Part shown: positions 42,612 to 51,165 of the stretch, piece by piece
How positions within the stretch are numbered: the first letter of the stretch is position 1
Layout: each line of letters begins with the position of its first letter
NCBI RefSeq assembly: GCF_000832125.1
Contig: NZ_JPRK01000014.1
Location: 1-64,000, forward strand
DNA: 64,000 nucleotides
Source of the DNA: Flavobacterium hibernum
GTDB lineage: Bacteria; Bacteroidota; Bacteroidia; Flavobacteriales; Flavobacteriaceae
Direction: 5' to 3'
Translations under genes and position numbers: made by a program
The notes under the pieces: model-generated
Seen by the model: only the letters and a program-made list of their open reading frames with translations
What the model was told of the DNA's origin: nothing
Database searches by the model: none

Positions 42612-44879
42612 ATGAAACTAGAAGTCCAAATAAAAGACAACAAAATATATGCACCACTTAAAGACCAATGGTTGGTTTTAAAGCCAGAAGAAAAAGTTCG
42701 TCAAGAATACATTTGTCGTTTAGTAAATAATTACGGGTTTTCAATAGAGCAAATGGCACAAGAAGTGCAGGTTACCAATGGGCAACGTGGACAGGGACGT
42801 GCTGTAGCTGATGTTGTCATTTGGAAAAATGAAGAAGATAAGTTAGCTGGGAAAAATGCTGTGATAGTTGTAGGGTGCAAAGCTGACCATATTACGGTGC
42901 ATGAAGACGATTATTTTCAAGGATATAATTATGCTTCTTGGGCTGGAGCAGAATTCTTTGTAATGACAAATCAAAAAGAAACAAGAATCTTTAAAGTTGT
43001 AAAAGGAAACATTTCTAGGTGTCTAGAGGAAATCGTTAATATACCATCTGCTAAAGAGATAAAGAGCGATAAAGAAATTGAAAAGTTATTGAACCAAACC
43101 AAAGCTTTTACACGAGATGAGTTTTCAAAACTACTTTTTAAATGTCATAACATCATTCGTAATAATGACAAATTATCTCCGGAAGCTGCTTTTGACGAAA
43201 TTTCAAAAATCCTATTCATCAAAATTAGATATGAAAGAGCCAATTCTGAAAATCAAATATTTTCAGAAAAAGCCTTTAAACAAGAGAAAGCAAATTCCGA
43301 AAAAGACAGGCCAAAAGATAGAAAAGACTTTTATCAATTTTTGTTCGAACAAACCAAAGAAGACTTTAAAGATGATGATTTATTCGAACCATCTGAAATA
43401 CTAAGAATCAGAGAAAATAGCTTTGAAGCTATAATAAAAGAATTAGAAATCTACAATCTTTCCACAACTTCTGATGATGTTAAAGGAATTGCCTTTGAAC
43501 AGTTCTTAGGGAGAACATTCAGAGGAGAATTAGGACAGTTTTTTACCCCTCGCACGATAGTGGATTTCATGGTAGATGTTTTAGATCCACAAGAGGGAGA
43601 AACGGTTTGTGACCCTTGTTGTGGATCTGGAGGGTTTTTAATCAAAGCTTTTGAATTTGTTCGAGCTAAAATTGAAGTCGAAATTCATTTAGCTAAAGAG
43701 GAGATTAAAAAACAATACTATACCGAAGAATATGAAAAAGCATCTGAAAAAATTAAGCTTAGTATTGATGATAAGGTCAGTGATTTATTTTCAAAACTCA
43801 ATGCCGAATTAGACATAAATAATTCTAAAAGTAGATTACGTGTATTAAGTTACGATTGTATATTTGGTACAGATGCAAATCCACGTATGAGTCGTACAGC
43901 TAAAATGAATATGATTATGCATGGAGATGGTCACGGTGGTGTACATCATAACGATGGTCTATTGAATGTTAACGGAATATTTGAAAACCGTTTTGATGTG
44001 ATATTGACGAATCCACCTTTTGGAGCACGTGTAGAAAAATCATTGAAAATTACTGAAGCTGACAAATATTCTGATACTGAACGTATTGAAAAATACAAGG
44101 AACGTTATGGTACTGCTTATGATAAAGCCTTAGAGCAAGTAAACAAAAATATTGGTAAATCACTCTTAAGCTTATATAAAACAGGGACAATGAGTTCACT
44201 TACTGAAGTCTTATTCATCGAAAGGTGCTTAAATTTGTTAAAGCCGGGAGGTAGAATGGGAATAGTCTTGCCAGAAGGGGTTTTAAACAATGCTAACTTG
44301 CAAAAGATACGAGATTTTGTGGAGAGTAAAGCAAAGATTATTTTGATTATTTCAATTCCCCAAGATGTGTTTATTGCTAGTGGGGCAACAGTAAAGCCAA
44401 GTTTGTTATTCTTTAGGAAGTTTACTGAAGAGGAAACCAGAGAGTACCAAAACATTACTAAAAATGTTGAAAAAAAAATTGTAACTAAATACAAACTACA
44501 ATTGACAGATTTAAGTAGTAAAATTGCTTTAAAAGGGGATAAAGCTCGAACAGCTGATCAGAAAGAGTTATTGAAAGCAGAAGTTAAAGATATAGAAGAG
44601 AAAATGGCAAATGAAATTAAAGTTTCAATTAAAGAAAGTTTTAATTACAAAATACCAATTGCCCAAGTTGAAAAAGCTGGTATTAGCAGTACGGGAGCTA
44701 AAATTGAAAATGAGTTACAACCACTGGCAGAAGAATTTAAGCTATACCGCAACGATAATAAATTATGGAGTACAAAGTTCACAGATATAACATACAAGGT
44801 AATTGATGAGATAATCTATCGTATTCCGATTGCCGAAAATATTGATATGCTAGCTGAACCTGAAATTTTTTATAATTAG
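42612..44879 (+). CDS. Fusion of HSDR_N-like nuclease domain and N6-adenine methyltransferase
   Basis: This 755-aa protein leads a five-gene operon. Residues 1-135 match the type I HsdR N-terminal nuclease fold found fused to methylases (RAVADVVIWKN, NAVIVVGCKAD, GAEFFVMTNQKETRIFKV). Residues 280-620 are an HsdM-type methylase: GQFFTPRTIVDFMVDVL, SAM motif DPCCGSGGFL from Asp334, and catalytic NPPF at 467-470. The C-terminus is a helical region. In the PD-(D/E)xK signature, Asp67 and Lys90 are kept but the expected Glu of 'ECK' is Gly88, one base change away, so nuclease activity is probably lost. It would methylate adenine with the S subunit encoded next, which overlaps its stop region. Confidence 0.92.
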   Translation: MKLEVQIKDNKIYAPLKDQWLVLKPEEKVRQEYICRLVNNYGFSIEQMAQEVQVTNGQRGQGRAVADVVIWKNEEDKLAGKNAVIVVGCKADHITVHEDDYFQGYNYASWAGAEFFVMTNQKETRIFKVVKGNISRCLEEIVNIPSAKEIKSDKEIEKLLNQTKAFTRDEFSKLLFKCHNIIRNNDKLSPEAAFDEISKILFIKIRYERANSENQIFSEKAFKQEKANSEKDRPKDRKDFYQFLFEQTKEDFKDDDLFEPSEILRIRENSFEAIIKELEIYNLSTTSDDVKGIAFEQFLGRTFRGELGQFFTPRTIVDFMVDVLDPQEGETVCDPCCGSGGFLIKAFEFVRAKIEVEIHLAKEEIKKQYYTEEYEKASEKIKLSIDDKVSDLFSKLNAELDINNSKSRLRVLSYDCIFGTDANPRMSRTAKMNMIMHGDGHGGVHHNDGLLNVNGIFENRFDVILTNPPFGARVEKSLKITEADKYSDTERIEKYKERYGTAYDKALEQVNKNIGKSLLSLYKTGTMSSLTEVLFIERCLNLLKPGGRMGIVLPEGVLNNANLQKIRDFVESKAKIILIISIPQDVFIASGATVKPSLLFFRKFTEEETREYQNITKNVEKKIVTKYKLQLTDLSSKIALKGDKARTADQKELLKAEVKDIEEKMANEIKVSIKESFNYKIPIAQVEKAGISSTGAKIENELQPLAEEFKLYRNDNKLWSTKFTDITYKVIDEIIYRIPIAENIDMLAEPEIFYN

Positions 44880-44884
44880 TGATG

Positions 44885-46237
44885 ATGAGTAATAGTAATT
44901 TATACTTGCATTTCATTGATTTTGTTAAACTCAGTGAATGGAGTGTTCAAGGATTACTTCATTCAAATTTTAATTACACAAATAAATTTGAACTAGCAAA
45001 AATTGGTGATTTTCTTCTAAAAAGTCGTGATACTATTTCAATTGAAGATAATATAGACTATAAACGTATAACTGTCAAGATTAATAACAATGGCGTTATA
45101 TTGAGGGATATTGAGAAAGGTGTTAATATAGGCACAAAAAAGCAGTTTAAAGTAAAGAAAGGGCAATTTATACTTTCTAAAATAGATGCTAGAAATGGGG
45201 CTTTTGGTATAATACCCGATAATTTAGATGGAGCTATTGTAACTAATGATTTTCCAATATTTAATATTGATTCGTCAAGAATAAATCCTCATTTTTTATT
45301 GTTAATTACGACAACACAAGCATTTATTAATTTTGCTCAAAGTTGTAGTAGTGGGACAACCAATAGACAGCGGATTAATGTTGAGATATTTTTGAATCAA
45401 TTTATCCCACTTCCTTCTACTATAGAGCAACAAAAAATTGTAAATAATTATCAGGATAAAATTAAGCTAGCAGAAGATTTAGAAAAGCAAGCAGAAGATT
45501 TAGATCAAGAAATTGAAAAGTATTTTTTAGAGCAACTTGATTTGAACCAACTAAATGAGCGCTTGGAAACAAAAGGCTTGTTACTAATTGATTTTAAAGA
45601 TGTGGAAAGATGGGATTATTTTTCGGGGGATTATGGCGTTAATATTCAGCTTAAAAAAAGTAAATATCCTTTAATTAAAATTGGAGAGAAATATAGTTTT
45701 GAAAAACGTTCATTTAATAAAAAAGCTTATCAGTATGAATCTTTTAAATATATTGAGATTGGAGCTATCGACGCAATTAAAGGAATAACTGAGATTAAAG
45801 ATGTTAAAGTTTCTAAAGCACCTAGTAGGGCTACACAATTCGTTAAAACAGGAGATTTAATCATAGGGACAACCCGACCTTATTTAAAAAAATTTGCAAT
45901 TGTAACAAAAGAAAATAATGATAATGTTTGTTCTTCTGGTTTTTCTGTAATTAGTAAATCTGATGACTATTATTTACCTTTTCTATTACAATTTTTAAGA
46001 TGTTCTTATGGAGTTGAGCAATTAAGAAATAGAATGACTGGTGGCTTATATCCAGCAATTACGGAAAGTGAATTAAAAGAAATTAAAATTCCTTTTCCAA
46101 ATTTTACGGAACAGAAAATAATTATGGAATTAGTAAACCAGAAAGAAACTGAGATTTTAAATAATAAAAATATTATCCAAAGTTTAATAAATCAAGCTAC
46201 AGAGGAATTTGAACAAGCAATTTTTTATCAAATATGA
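44885..46237 (+). CDS. Type I-like DNA specificity subunit (HsdS)
   Basis: This protein of about 450 aa has two target-recognition domains (roughly 15-185 and 240-425). Each ends in a helical spacer: STIEQQKIVNNYQDKIKLAE and NFTEQKIIMELVNQKETEI. It would guide the upstream methylase to a bipartite recognition site. The preceding gene ends in TAGTGATGATG, so GTG 44879, ATG 44882 and ATG 44885 are all possible starts; I give the last. It overlaps the next gene by 4 bp (ATGA), showing translational coupling. Its sequence is not close to the two hsdS genes at 55142 and 56277. Confidence 0.9.
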   Translation: MSNSNLYLHFIDFVKLSEWSVQGLLHSNFNYTNKFELAKIGDFLLKSRDTISIEDNIDYKRITVKINNNGVILRDIEKGVNIGTKKQFKVKKGQFILSKIDARNGAFGIIPDNLDGAIVTNDFPIFNIDSSRINPHFLLLITTTQAFINFAQSCSSGTTNRQRINVEIFLNQFIPLPSTIEQQKIVNNYQDKIKLAEDLEKQAEDLDQEIEKYFLEQLDLNQLNERLETKGLLLIDFKDVERWDYFSGDYGVNIQLKKSKYPLIKIGEKYSFEKRSFNKKAYQYESFKYIEIGAIDAIKGITEIKDVKVSKAPSRATQFVKTGDLIIGTTRPYLKKFAIVTKENNDNVCSSGFSVISKSDDYYLPFLLQFLRCSYGVEQLRNRMTGGLYPAITESELKEIKIPFPNFTEQKIIMELVNQKETEILNNKNIIQSLINQATEEFEQAIFYQI

Positions 46238-47682
46238 AAATAAAAAGTGTGTATATACCAGATTTTTTAATCCTAAAAGATTTTAAAATCGTTTTTGAAC
46301 ATAATAAAGACTTAGCAGTCATTATTGGTGATAATGGTAGTGGTAAATCTACCCTCCTCGAAGTAATAGCTTATATTTTTGGCCATTTACACAAATATTT
46401 TGTTTTAGATGATAAAACTGCGGAATTTATTGATGGTTATGAAATTGAATTTACTTCAACATATAAATCGAAGGTATATGAAATCTATCTCAAAAGTATT
46501 TATATTAGTCAAAAAACGAACACTTTCAAACCAGTAATAAGAATTAATGGCAACGAAATGTCGATATCCCAAATTGAAAAAGAATTTGGAGGGTTTAGTA
46601 ACTTTCTTCCGTCGAGGATTGGGGTTTACTATGCTGGAGAGGCTAAATTTTTACAAGCGTTAAGTGAACATTTTGAAAATAAATTTATTGATGACCTCAT
46701 TAAAAAAGGGAATCCGTACACTTTAAATCCATTAAATTTGCCGAAGGAAAGACCTTTTTATTATGTAAAAGATATTTATTTAGGATTAATTTTGCTTTCA
46801 CTTTTGGTAAATGCTGGTAAAAATAATGAAATTAAAAAATTATTATTAAAGTTATTGGGAGAAGTTGATATGGGAGGTATTGACACTATTATAACAATAA
46901 AAAAACCAATTTGGGCAAAAAGTGATAAAGATACACTATGGGGAATAAACTCAAATTTTGTAGAACAATTTGTACATAAGCTTAATGCTACTGCGAGTAA
47001 AGTTGACAATGAGAAGAAAGACACTATATTTTATACTTATTATGGAATCTTAGATCTTGTAAATTTATTTTCAGATTCAGAAGATAGTGACTATGCTTTT
47101 ATGGTTCTCGATACCTTATTTTATAATGGTCTTTTAGAAAATATTTCAATAACATTAAAGAAGACTGATGGCACAGAAATAGATTCTGAAAGATTAAGTG
47201 AAGGGCAACGACAATTTATTGTTACAAGTGGTTTAAGCGCTTTATGGAAAGATCAAGAAAATAAATTATTTCTATATGATGAGCCTGATGTTTTTCTTCA
47301 TCCTAAATGGCAACGTGAATTCATACCTTTTATTAAACCATATTTTCAGAATTCGTTTGCAATTTTGACTACTCATAACCCTTCGTTTATAAGTAGTTTA
47401 GATAATTCATTTGGTAGTCTATATCATTTTGCTGAAGGGAAGTTACATCAGCATAAATCTAAATATTACGGAAGAGATGTCAATGATGTGATAAGAGAAA
47501 TTATGGGTGGGGAAATTAGGCCAGAATGGGCAGAAAAAAAGATTAATGAAGTTGATGGTTTGTTGGATGTTGATTATGAAAAAGGTCTGAAAAATTTTAA
47601 TAAATTGAAAGAGTTATTGTCTTCAGATGATTCTGAAATAATTAGATTACAAACAAAGATTGATTTTTTAAAAGACTTTTAA
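46234..47682 (+). CDS. ABC-type AAA ATPase associated with restriction-like system
   Basis: This 482-aa ATPase has Walker A GDNGSGKS at 32-39, the signature LSEGQRQF, Walker B LFLYDEPDVFLHP and a switch His in ILTTHNPSF. These are the marks of SMC/OLD-like defence ATPases such as PtuA of Septu. There is no nuclease domain in it. It overlaps the S gene by 4 bp and the HNH gene by 1 bp, so the three must be co-expressed. NCBI names similar proteins 'restriction system-associated AAA family ATPase', as far as I recall. It probably senses or gates the HNH effector. Confidence 0.9.
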   Translation: MKIKSVYIPDFLILKDFKIVFEHNKDLAVIIGDNGSGKSTLLEVIAYIFGHLHKYFVLDDKTAEFIDGYEIEFTSTYKSKVYEIYLKSIYISQKTNTFKPVIRINGNEMSISQIEKEFGGFSNFLPSRIGVYYAGEAKFLQALSEHFENKFIDDLIKKGNPYTLNPLNLPKERPFYYVKDIYLGLILLSLLVNAGKNNEIKKLLLKLLGEVDMGGIDTIITIKKPIWAKSDKDTLWGINSNFVEQFVHKLNATASKVDNEKKDTIFYTYYGILDLVNLFSDSEDSDYAFMVLDTLFYNGLLENISITLKKTDGTEIDSERLSEGQRQFIVTSGLSALWKDQENKLFLYDEPDVFLHPKWQREFIPFIKPYFQNSFAILTTHNPSFISSLDNSFGSLYHFAEGKLHQHKSKYYGRDVNDVIREIMGGEIRPEWAEKKINEVDGLLDVDYEKGLKNFNKLKELLSSDDSEIIRLQTKIDFLKDF

Positions 47683-48362
47683 TGGAAAAAATCATAAAAC
47701 TTGGGACAGATCCAGTTCCGTTAGATTCTTTCAAAAAAGCAAGGATTGATGAAGGTGGTGAATTTAGAGCTACAACTTATTTAGATTTTGTAAACCCTGA
47801 AAAAAATAGTTACAAAAAAGTACTCCTAGAAGAGCAATTTTATTTATGTGCATACTGTAATAAATTATTATCAGAAGAGAATTTACATCACTTAAAAATT
47901 GAACATTGGTATCCTCAATCCCTATGTAAAAAAGATGCCAATTATAAGACTATTAATGCGGCAGATATATTACATTCTAATATGTTGTTAGTTTGCAACG
48001 GTGAAAGTGTAAATCCAAAATATAGACATTGTGATTCTTCTAGAACGCCGAAAAAAATGTTAACAATTAAACCTCAAGATAGTGGGTATAGTTTTGATCT
48101 TTTTTTACGATATGAAGGTGGAAAGTTAATTTCTAGTGATCATGATATTAATATTGATATAAAAGAATTAAATCTTAATCATGAAGATTTAATGTATAAA
48201 AGAAGAATTGTTTTGGATCAATTTAGAAAAATTTTATTATCCCTTAATAGAAATTCTATTAATAAAGTAGCATTATTAAAAAAATATTCGAATCCAAATA
48301 GTGAAGGCAGAAAAGCTCAATATTGCACTTTGATCTTAAACGAAATTAAAAAGATCAAATAA
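47682..48362 (+). CDS. HNH endonuclease of the PtuB/TIGR02646 type
   Basis: This 226-aa protein has a zinc-binding HNH core: CAYC (Cys56, Cys59), IEHWYPQS with catalytic His75 candidate, NMLLVCNG (Cys105) and RHCDSSRTPKK (Cys117). This arrangement matches the HNH effector PtuB found in Septu and in retron Ec78 systems. It starts one base inside the ATPase stop (TAATG) and ends 16 bp before a second ATPase gene. It is the probable DNA-cutting effector of the operon, taking the place of the missing HsdR. Confidence 0.9.
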   Translation: MEKIIKLGTDPVPLDSFKKARIDEGGEFRATTYLDFVNPEKNSYKKVLLEEQFYLCAYCNKLLSEENLHHLKIEHWYPQSLCKKDANYKTINAADILHSNMLLVCNGESVNPKYRHCDSSRTPKKMLTIKPQDSGYSFDLFLRYEGGKLISSDHDINIDIKELNLNHEDLMYKRRIVLDQFRKILLSLNRNSINKVALLKKYSNPNSEGRKAQYCTLILNEIKKIK

Positions 48363-48378
48363 AAATTAAACAACCAAA

Positions 48379-50610
48379 ATGAGAATAACCAAACTACAAA
48401 TTAAAGATAAAGAATACAAAAACCTAGACATTGATCTTCAAAATAATTCTGCAGGTGTAATGGCTTTTATCGGTAATAATGGAAGTGGTAAAAGTAATTT
48501 ACTTGAATCGCTTTCTATTATTTTTAATCATCTATATACTGGGAAAGAAAAAAACATACCGTTTAGCTTTTCCATTTCCTTTACCAATAGTGGTTCTGCA
48601 GATGAGATAAACATAACTAAAACCAAGTCAACTGTAAAAACGACCATTGCAGGAAAACCCGTTTCTGATGCTTATGATAAATTACCTAAACAAATCGTGG
48701 CCATCTATAGTGGTGAAGAAAACCGCCTTTGGAATAATTGGTACAAACCCATTTACTTAGACTACATATCTAATATAACTAGTGGTAAAACTACAGGGAT
48801 TGGCGTATACAATGAAATGCCTAAAATGCTATACATTAATAAGTTTTATTGGCATATTTCACTTCTTTGTCAGTTGTTACAAAAATCCTATAACGTTTCT
48901 GATACATTTTGTTCAGATATTTTAAATATCAAAGATGTTCATTCTATAAAATTTAAGTTCAATAAATCCAATTACGCAAACTACGCAACAAGTTCGGTGA
49001 AATCGTTTGTTCAAAATATTGATGCAAAGGACGAATATACCTTAGAAGAGTTAAATGAGATTCTAGATGATAACGGTTATACAGTAGCAGATATTTATAA
49101 ATATTTATATATAGCTTTTACTCCTGAGAAAAAGAAAATGATTGAAGATATTGTGATTAAATACAATGATGATCATTTGGAAATTGAACATTTTAGTGAA
49201 GGTGAAAAGAAAATGCTTTTAATAAAAGCTGCATTGGAGTTTGCTGGAGCAGAAGATAGTTTATTTATATTAGATGAACCTGATGCTCATATTCATTTGA
49301 GTAATAAAATACAAATTAAAAAAGTATTTGAAAATTACGAAGCAAACAGACAGGTAATTCTTACGACTCACTCCCCTACATTAACAGATACTTTTGAAAA
49401 TGGTTCTCTATATATGCTTAATCAAGGTAAGCTTGTACCACAGCAAAAACAGGAAATCTTGGAAAACGTATCAGGAGAATTCTGGAACAAGTTTCAGCAA
49501 AATGCCTTTATTGCTTCTAAAAAACCAATTATATTACTTGTGGAAGGAAAACATGATAAAGAGCATATTAGCAATGCATTTAATGCTTTAAAGGAAGAGT
49601 ACGAAGATTTAGAATTTGAAATATTTAAATTAAACACAGAAACTAATATTCAACCTTTTTTAAGGGGTTTGTATGAAAGTGAGTTTGATGAATCAAAGTT
49701 ATTTATTGGTTTGTTTGATAGAGAAAATAAAATATTGAATGATTTCAAAAATCCTAAAAATTACACCAAAATAGATGGAAAGGCATTTTTTAAAATTATT
49801 GAAAGTGATAAGCAAAATAACAACTATTTTGTAACGTCTCTACCTGAATTAAATGATAAGAAATGTGATTGTTCTATAGAGATGATGTATGATTATTCTC
49901 TTTGGGAAGAATCTTATCAAAAGGCTGTTTTAAATACCTTAGGTAAAACTTCAAATAAGTCAATAAAAGAATATTCTGAGGACGTATTAAATGACGCAAA
50001 AAACATTCTATCTCATAATTCATCATCATTTGCAAAGGATGATTTTAAAAACTTTCGAAAGATGTTTGATTTAATTGAAGAAATCAAAATTCATAGTGAA
50101 AGTTTACAAGTTAAATCTGTTGTAAAACCTGTTCGAGCCAATGTTGTGACTAAGGAAAAAACAGAAGCAAATAAAGATAGCGAAAAAGAGGATGAAGAGG
50201 TTAAGTTAAAAAACCTCACTTTTGTCAATTTAAAAGGAAAAAGATCAGGCAAAAAGGTATCAGAGTCTCAGCACCTGAAAGGTAAATCAAGCGTTATAAA
50301 AAGTATATATAATAGCTTAAATTTTGCCATTTCGGAAAAAGATGACTTCATAATTGATCCCAAAGTAGAATATATTGCTTTCAAAAGAAATAATAAAAAT
50401 GTTTTTGATATTAAGCTGCAAAATAGTAAAGTAATCATGTGGGTCAACAAAAAGAAAGGTGAATTACCTTTAGAATTGACAAATCTATTTATTGACTGTT
50501 CTGCCAAAGGTCATCATGGTAATGGAGATTATGAAATTCATTTTAATTCTTTAGATGAACTTAAATTTTTTTTATCAAAAGATGTAATTAAACAAATAGT
50601 TCAACTGTAA
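48379..50610 (+). CDS. OLD-like ATPase with TOPRIM/DUF4435-type domain
   Basis: This 743-aa protein joins an ABC ATPase (Walker A GNNGSGKS 32-39, signature FSEGEKKM around 272-279, Walker B ILDEPDAH with Asp299-Glu300, ILTTHSPT) to a TOPRIM-like domain. The latter has IILLVEGKHDKEH with Glu389 and GLFDREN with Asp447 and Glu449. A charged linker (about 575-620) leads to a further C-terminal domain. OLD-family nucleases such as GajA share this order. It is the fifth gene of the operon. It may be a second nuclease, or a partner of the HNH protein; the altered DxD (DRE) leaves catalysis open. Confidence 0.9.
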   Translation: MRITKLQIKDKEYKNLDIDLQNNSAGVMAFIGNNGSGKSNLLESLSIIFNHLYTGKEKNIPFSFSISFTNSGSADEINITKTKSTVKTTIAGKPVSDAYDKLPKQIVAIYSGEENRLWNNWYKPIYLDYISNITSGKTTGIGVYNEMPKMLYINKFYWHISLLCQLLQKSYNVSDTFCSDILNIKDVHSIKFKFNKSNYANYATSSVKSFVQNIDAKDEYTLEELNEILDDNGYTVADIYKYLYIAFTPEKKKMIEDIVIKYNDDHLEIEHFSEGEKKMLLIKAALEFAGAEDSLFILDEPDAHIHLSNKIQIKKVFENYEANRQVILTTHSPTLTDTFENGSLYMLNQGKLVPQQKQEILENVSGEFWNKFQQNAFIASKKPIILLVEGKHDKEHISNAFNALKEEYEDLEFEIFKLNTETNIQPFLRGLYESEFDESKLFIGLFDRENKILNDFKNPKNYTKIDGKAFFKIIESDKQNNNYFVTSLPELNDKKCDCSIEMMYDYSLWEESYQKAVLNTLGKTSNKSIKEYSEDVLNDAKNILSHNSSSFAKDDFKNFRKMFDLIEEIKIHSESLQVKSVVKPVRANVVTKEKTEANKDSEKEDEEVKLKNLTFVNLKGKRSGKKVSESQHLKGKSSVIKSIYNSLNFAISEKDDFIIDPKVEYIAFKRNNKNVFDIKLQNSKVIMWVNKKKGELPLELTNLFIDCSAKGHHGNGDYEIHFNSLDELKFFLSKDVIKQIVQL

Positions 50611-50639
50611 TTTTTTTGCAAGTTTATTTTCTATAGTAT

Positions 50640-50955
50640 AGCTTCAGAGGCTGTGAGGTTTACTGAAGGATGATTGTGAATCATCATTAGTGATGTCTCA
50701 TTTGCTTTTAGAGTAGCTGTGACTATTAATCTAAAATTTAGAACAGTACCTGTAATTCCTACAGAAGATATTTCGTAAATTCCAAGTGCTTTGTGAGCAT
50801 GATTCAAAAGCGATATTTTAAACTGCTCGAAGAATTCTATTTTAGTACAATTCCAATCGAAGAGTCAGTTTTTATGCATCTTTCGAAGATTTGATTTGTG
50901 GTCTTTCAGAGTTTTTTACTTTTGTTTTGTAAATCTGTTCAATTTCAGATACATT
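50640..50955 (-). pseudogene. RadC-family (JAB/MPN) gene remnant
   Basis: On the minus strand the RadC signature can be read with frame changes: VSEIEQIYKTKVKNSERP, then QIKSSKDA, then DWNCTKIEFFEQFKISLLN, HAHKALGIYEISSVGITG and LKANETSLMMIHNHPS. The JAMM histidines are present, but the frame ends at NLTASEAIL before the usual Asp, and a frameshift lies near 50870. Short RadC proteins are common cargo of Bacteroidota mobile elements. This copy is dead. Confidence 0.75.
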
Positions 50956-51091
50956 TTTGTAGAAATTCCAAATATTAGGCGTTCTTGATTTTTGCATTCG
51001 GGTACAATTAGAATGCCCGGCTGTTCCTTCAGAATAAATTCCGCTTTTTTACGAAAAAGCCATATTACAATGCCAAGTTAATTATCTTCAT
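50956..51091 (-). pseudogene. Fragment of an endonuclease/exonuclease/phosphatase-family gene
   Basis: From the ATG at 51091 the minus strand reads MKII, then in a second frame TWHCNMAF, and in a third KKAEFILKEQPGILIVPECKN. This resembles the start of EEP-family proteins ('MKIITWNCNMAFRKKA'). At least two frameshifts break it, and it runs straight into the RadC remnant, so two decayed genes are joined end to end. Confidence 0.6.
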
Positions 51092-51165
51092 TATATCTGT
51101 TGTCTCAATTGCTCTTATTTATATTTCTCTACAATATTAGGAAAATAACCTAACCTAACACTTAA

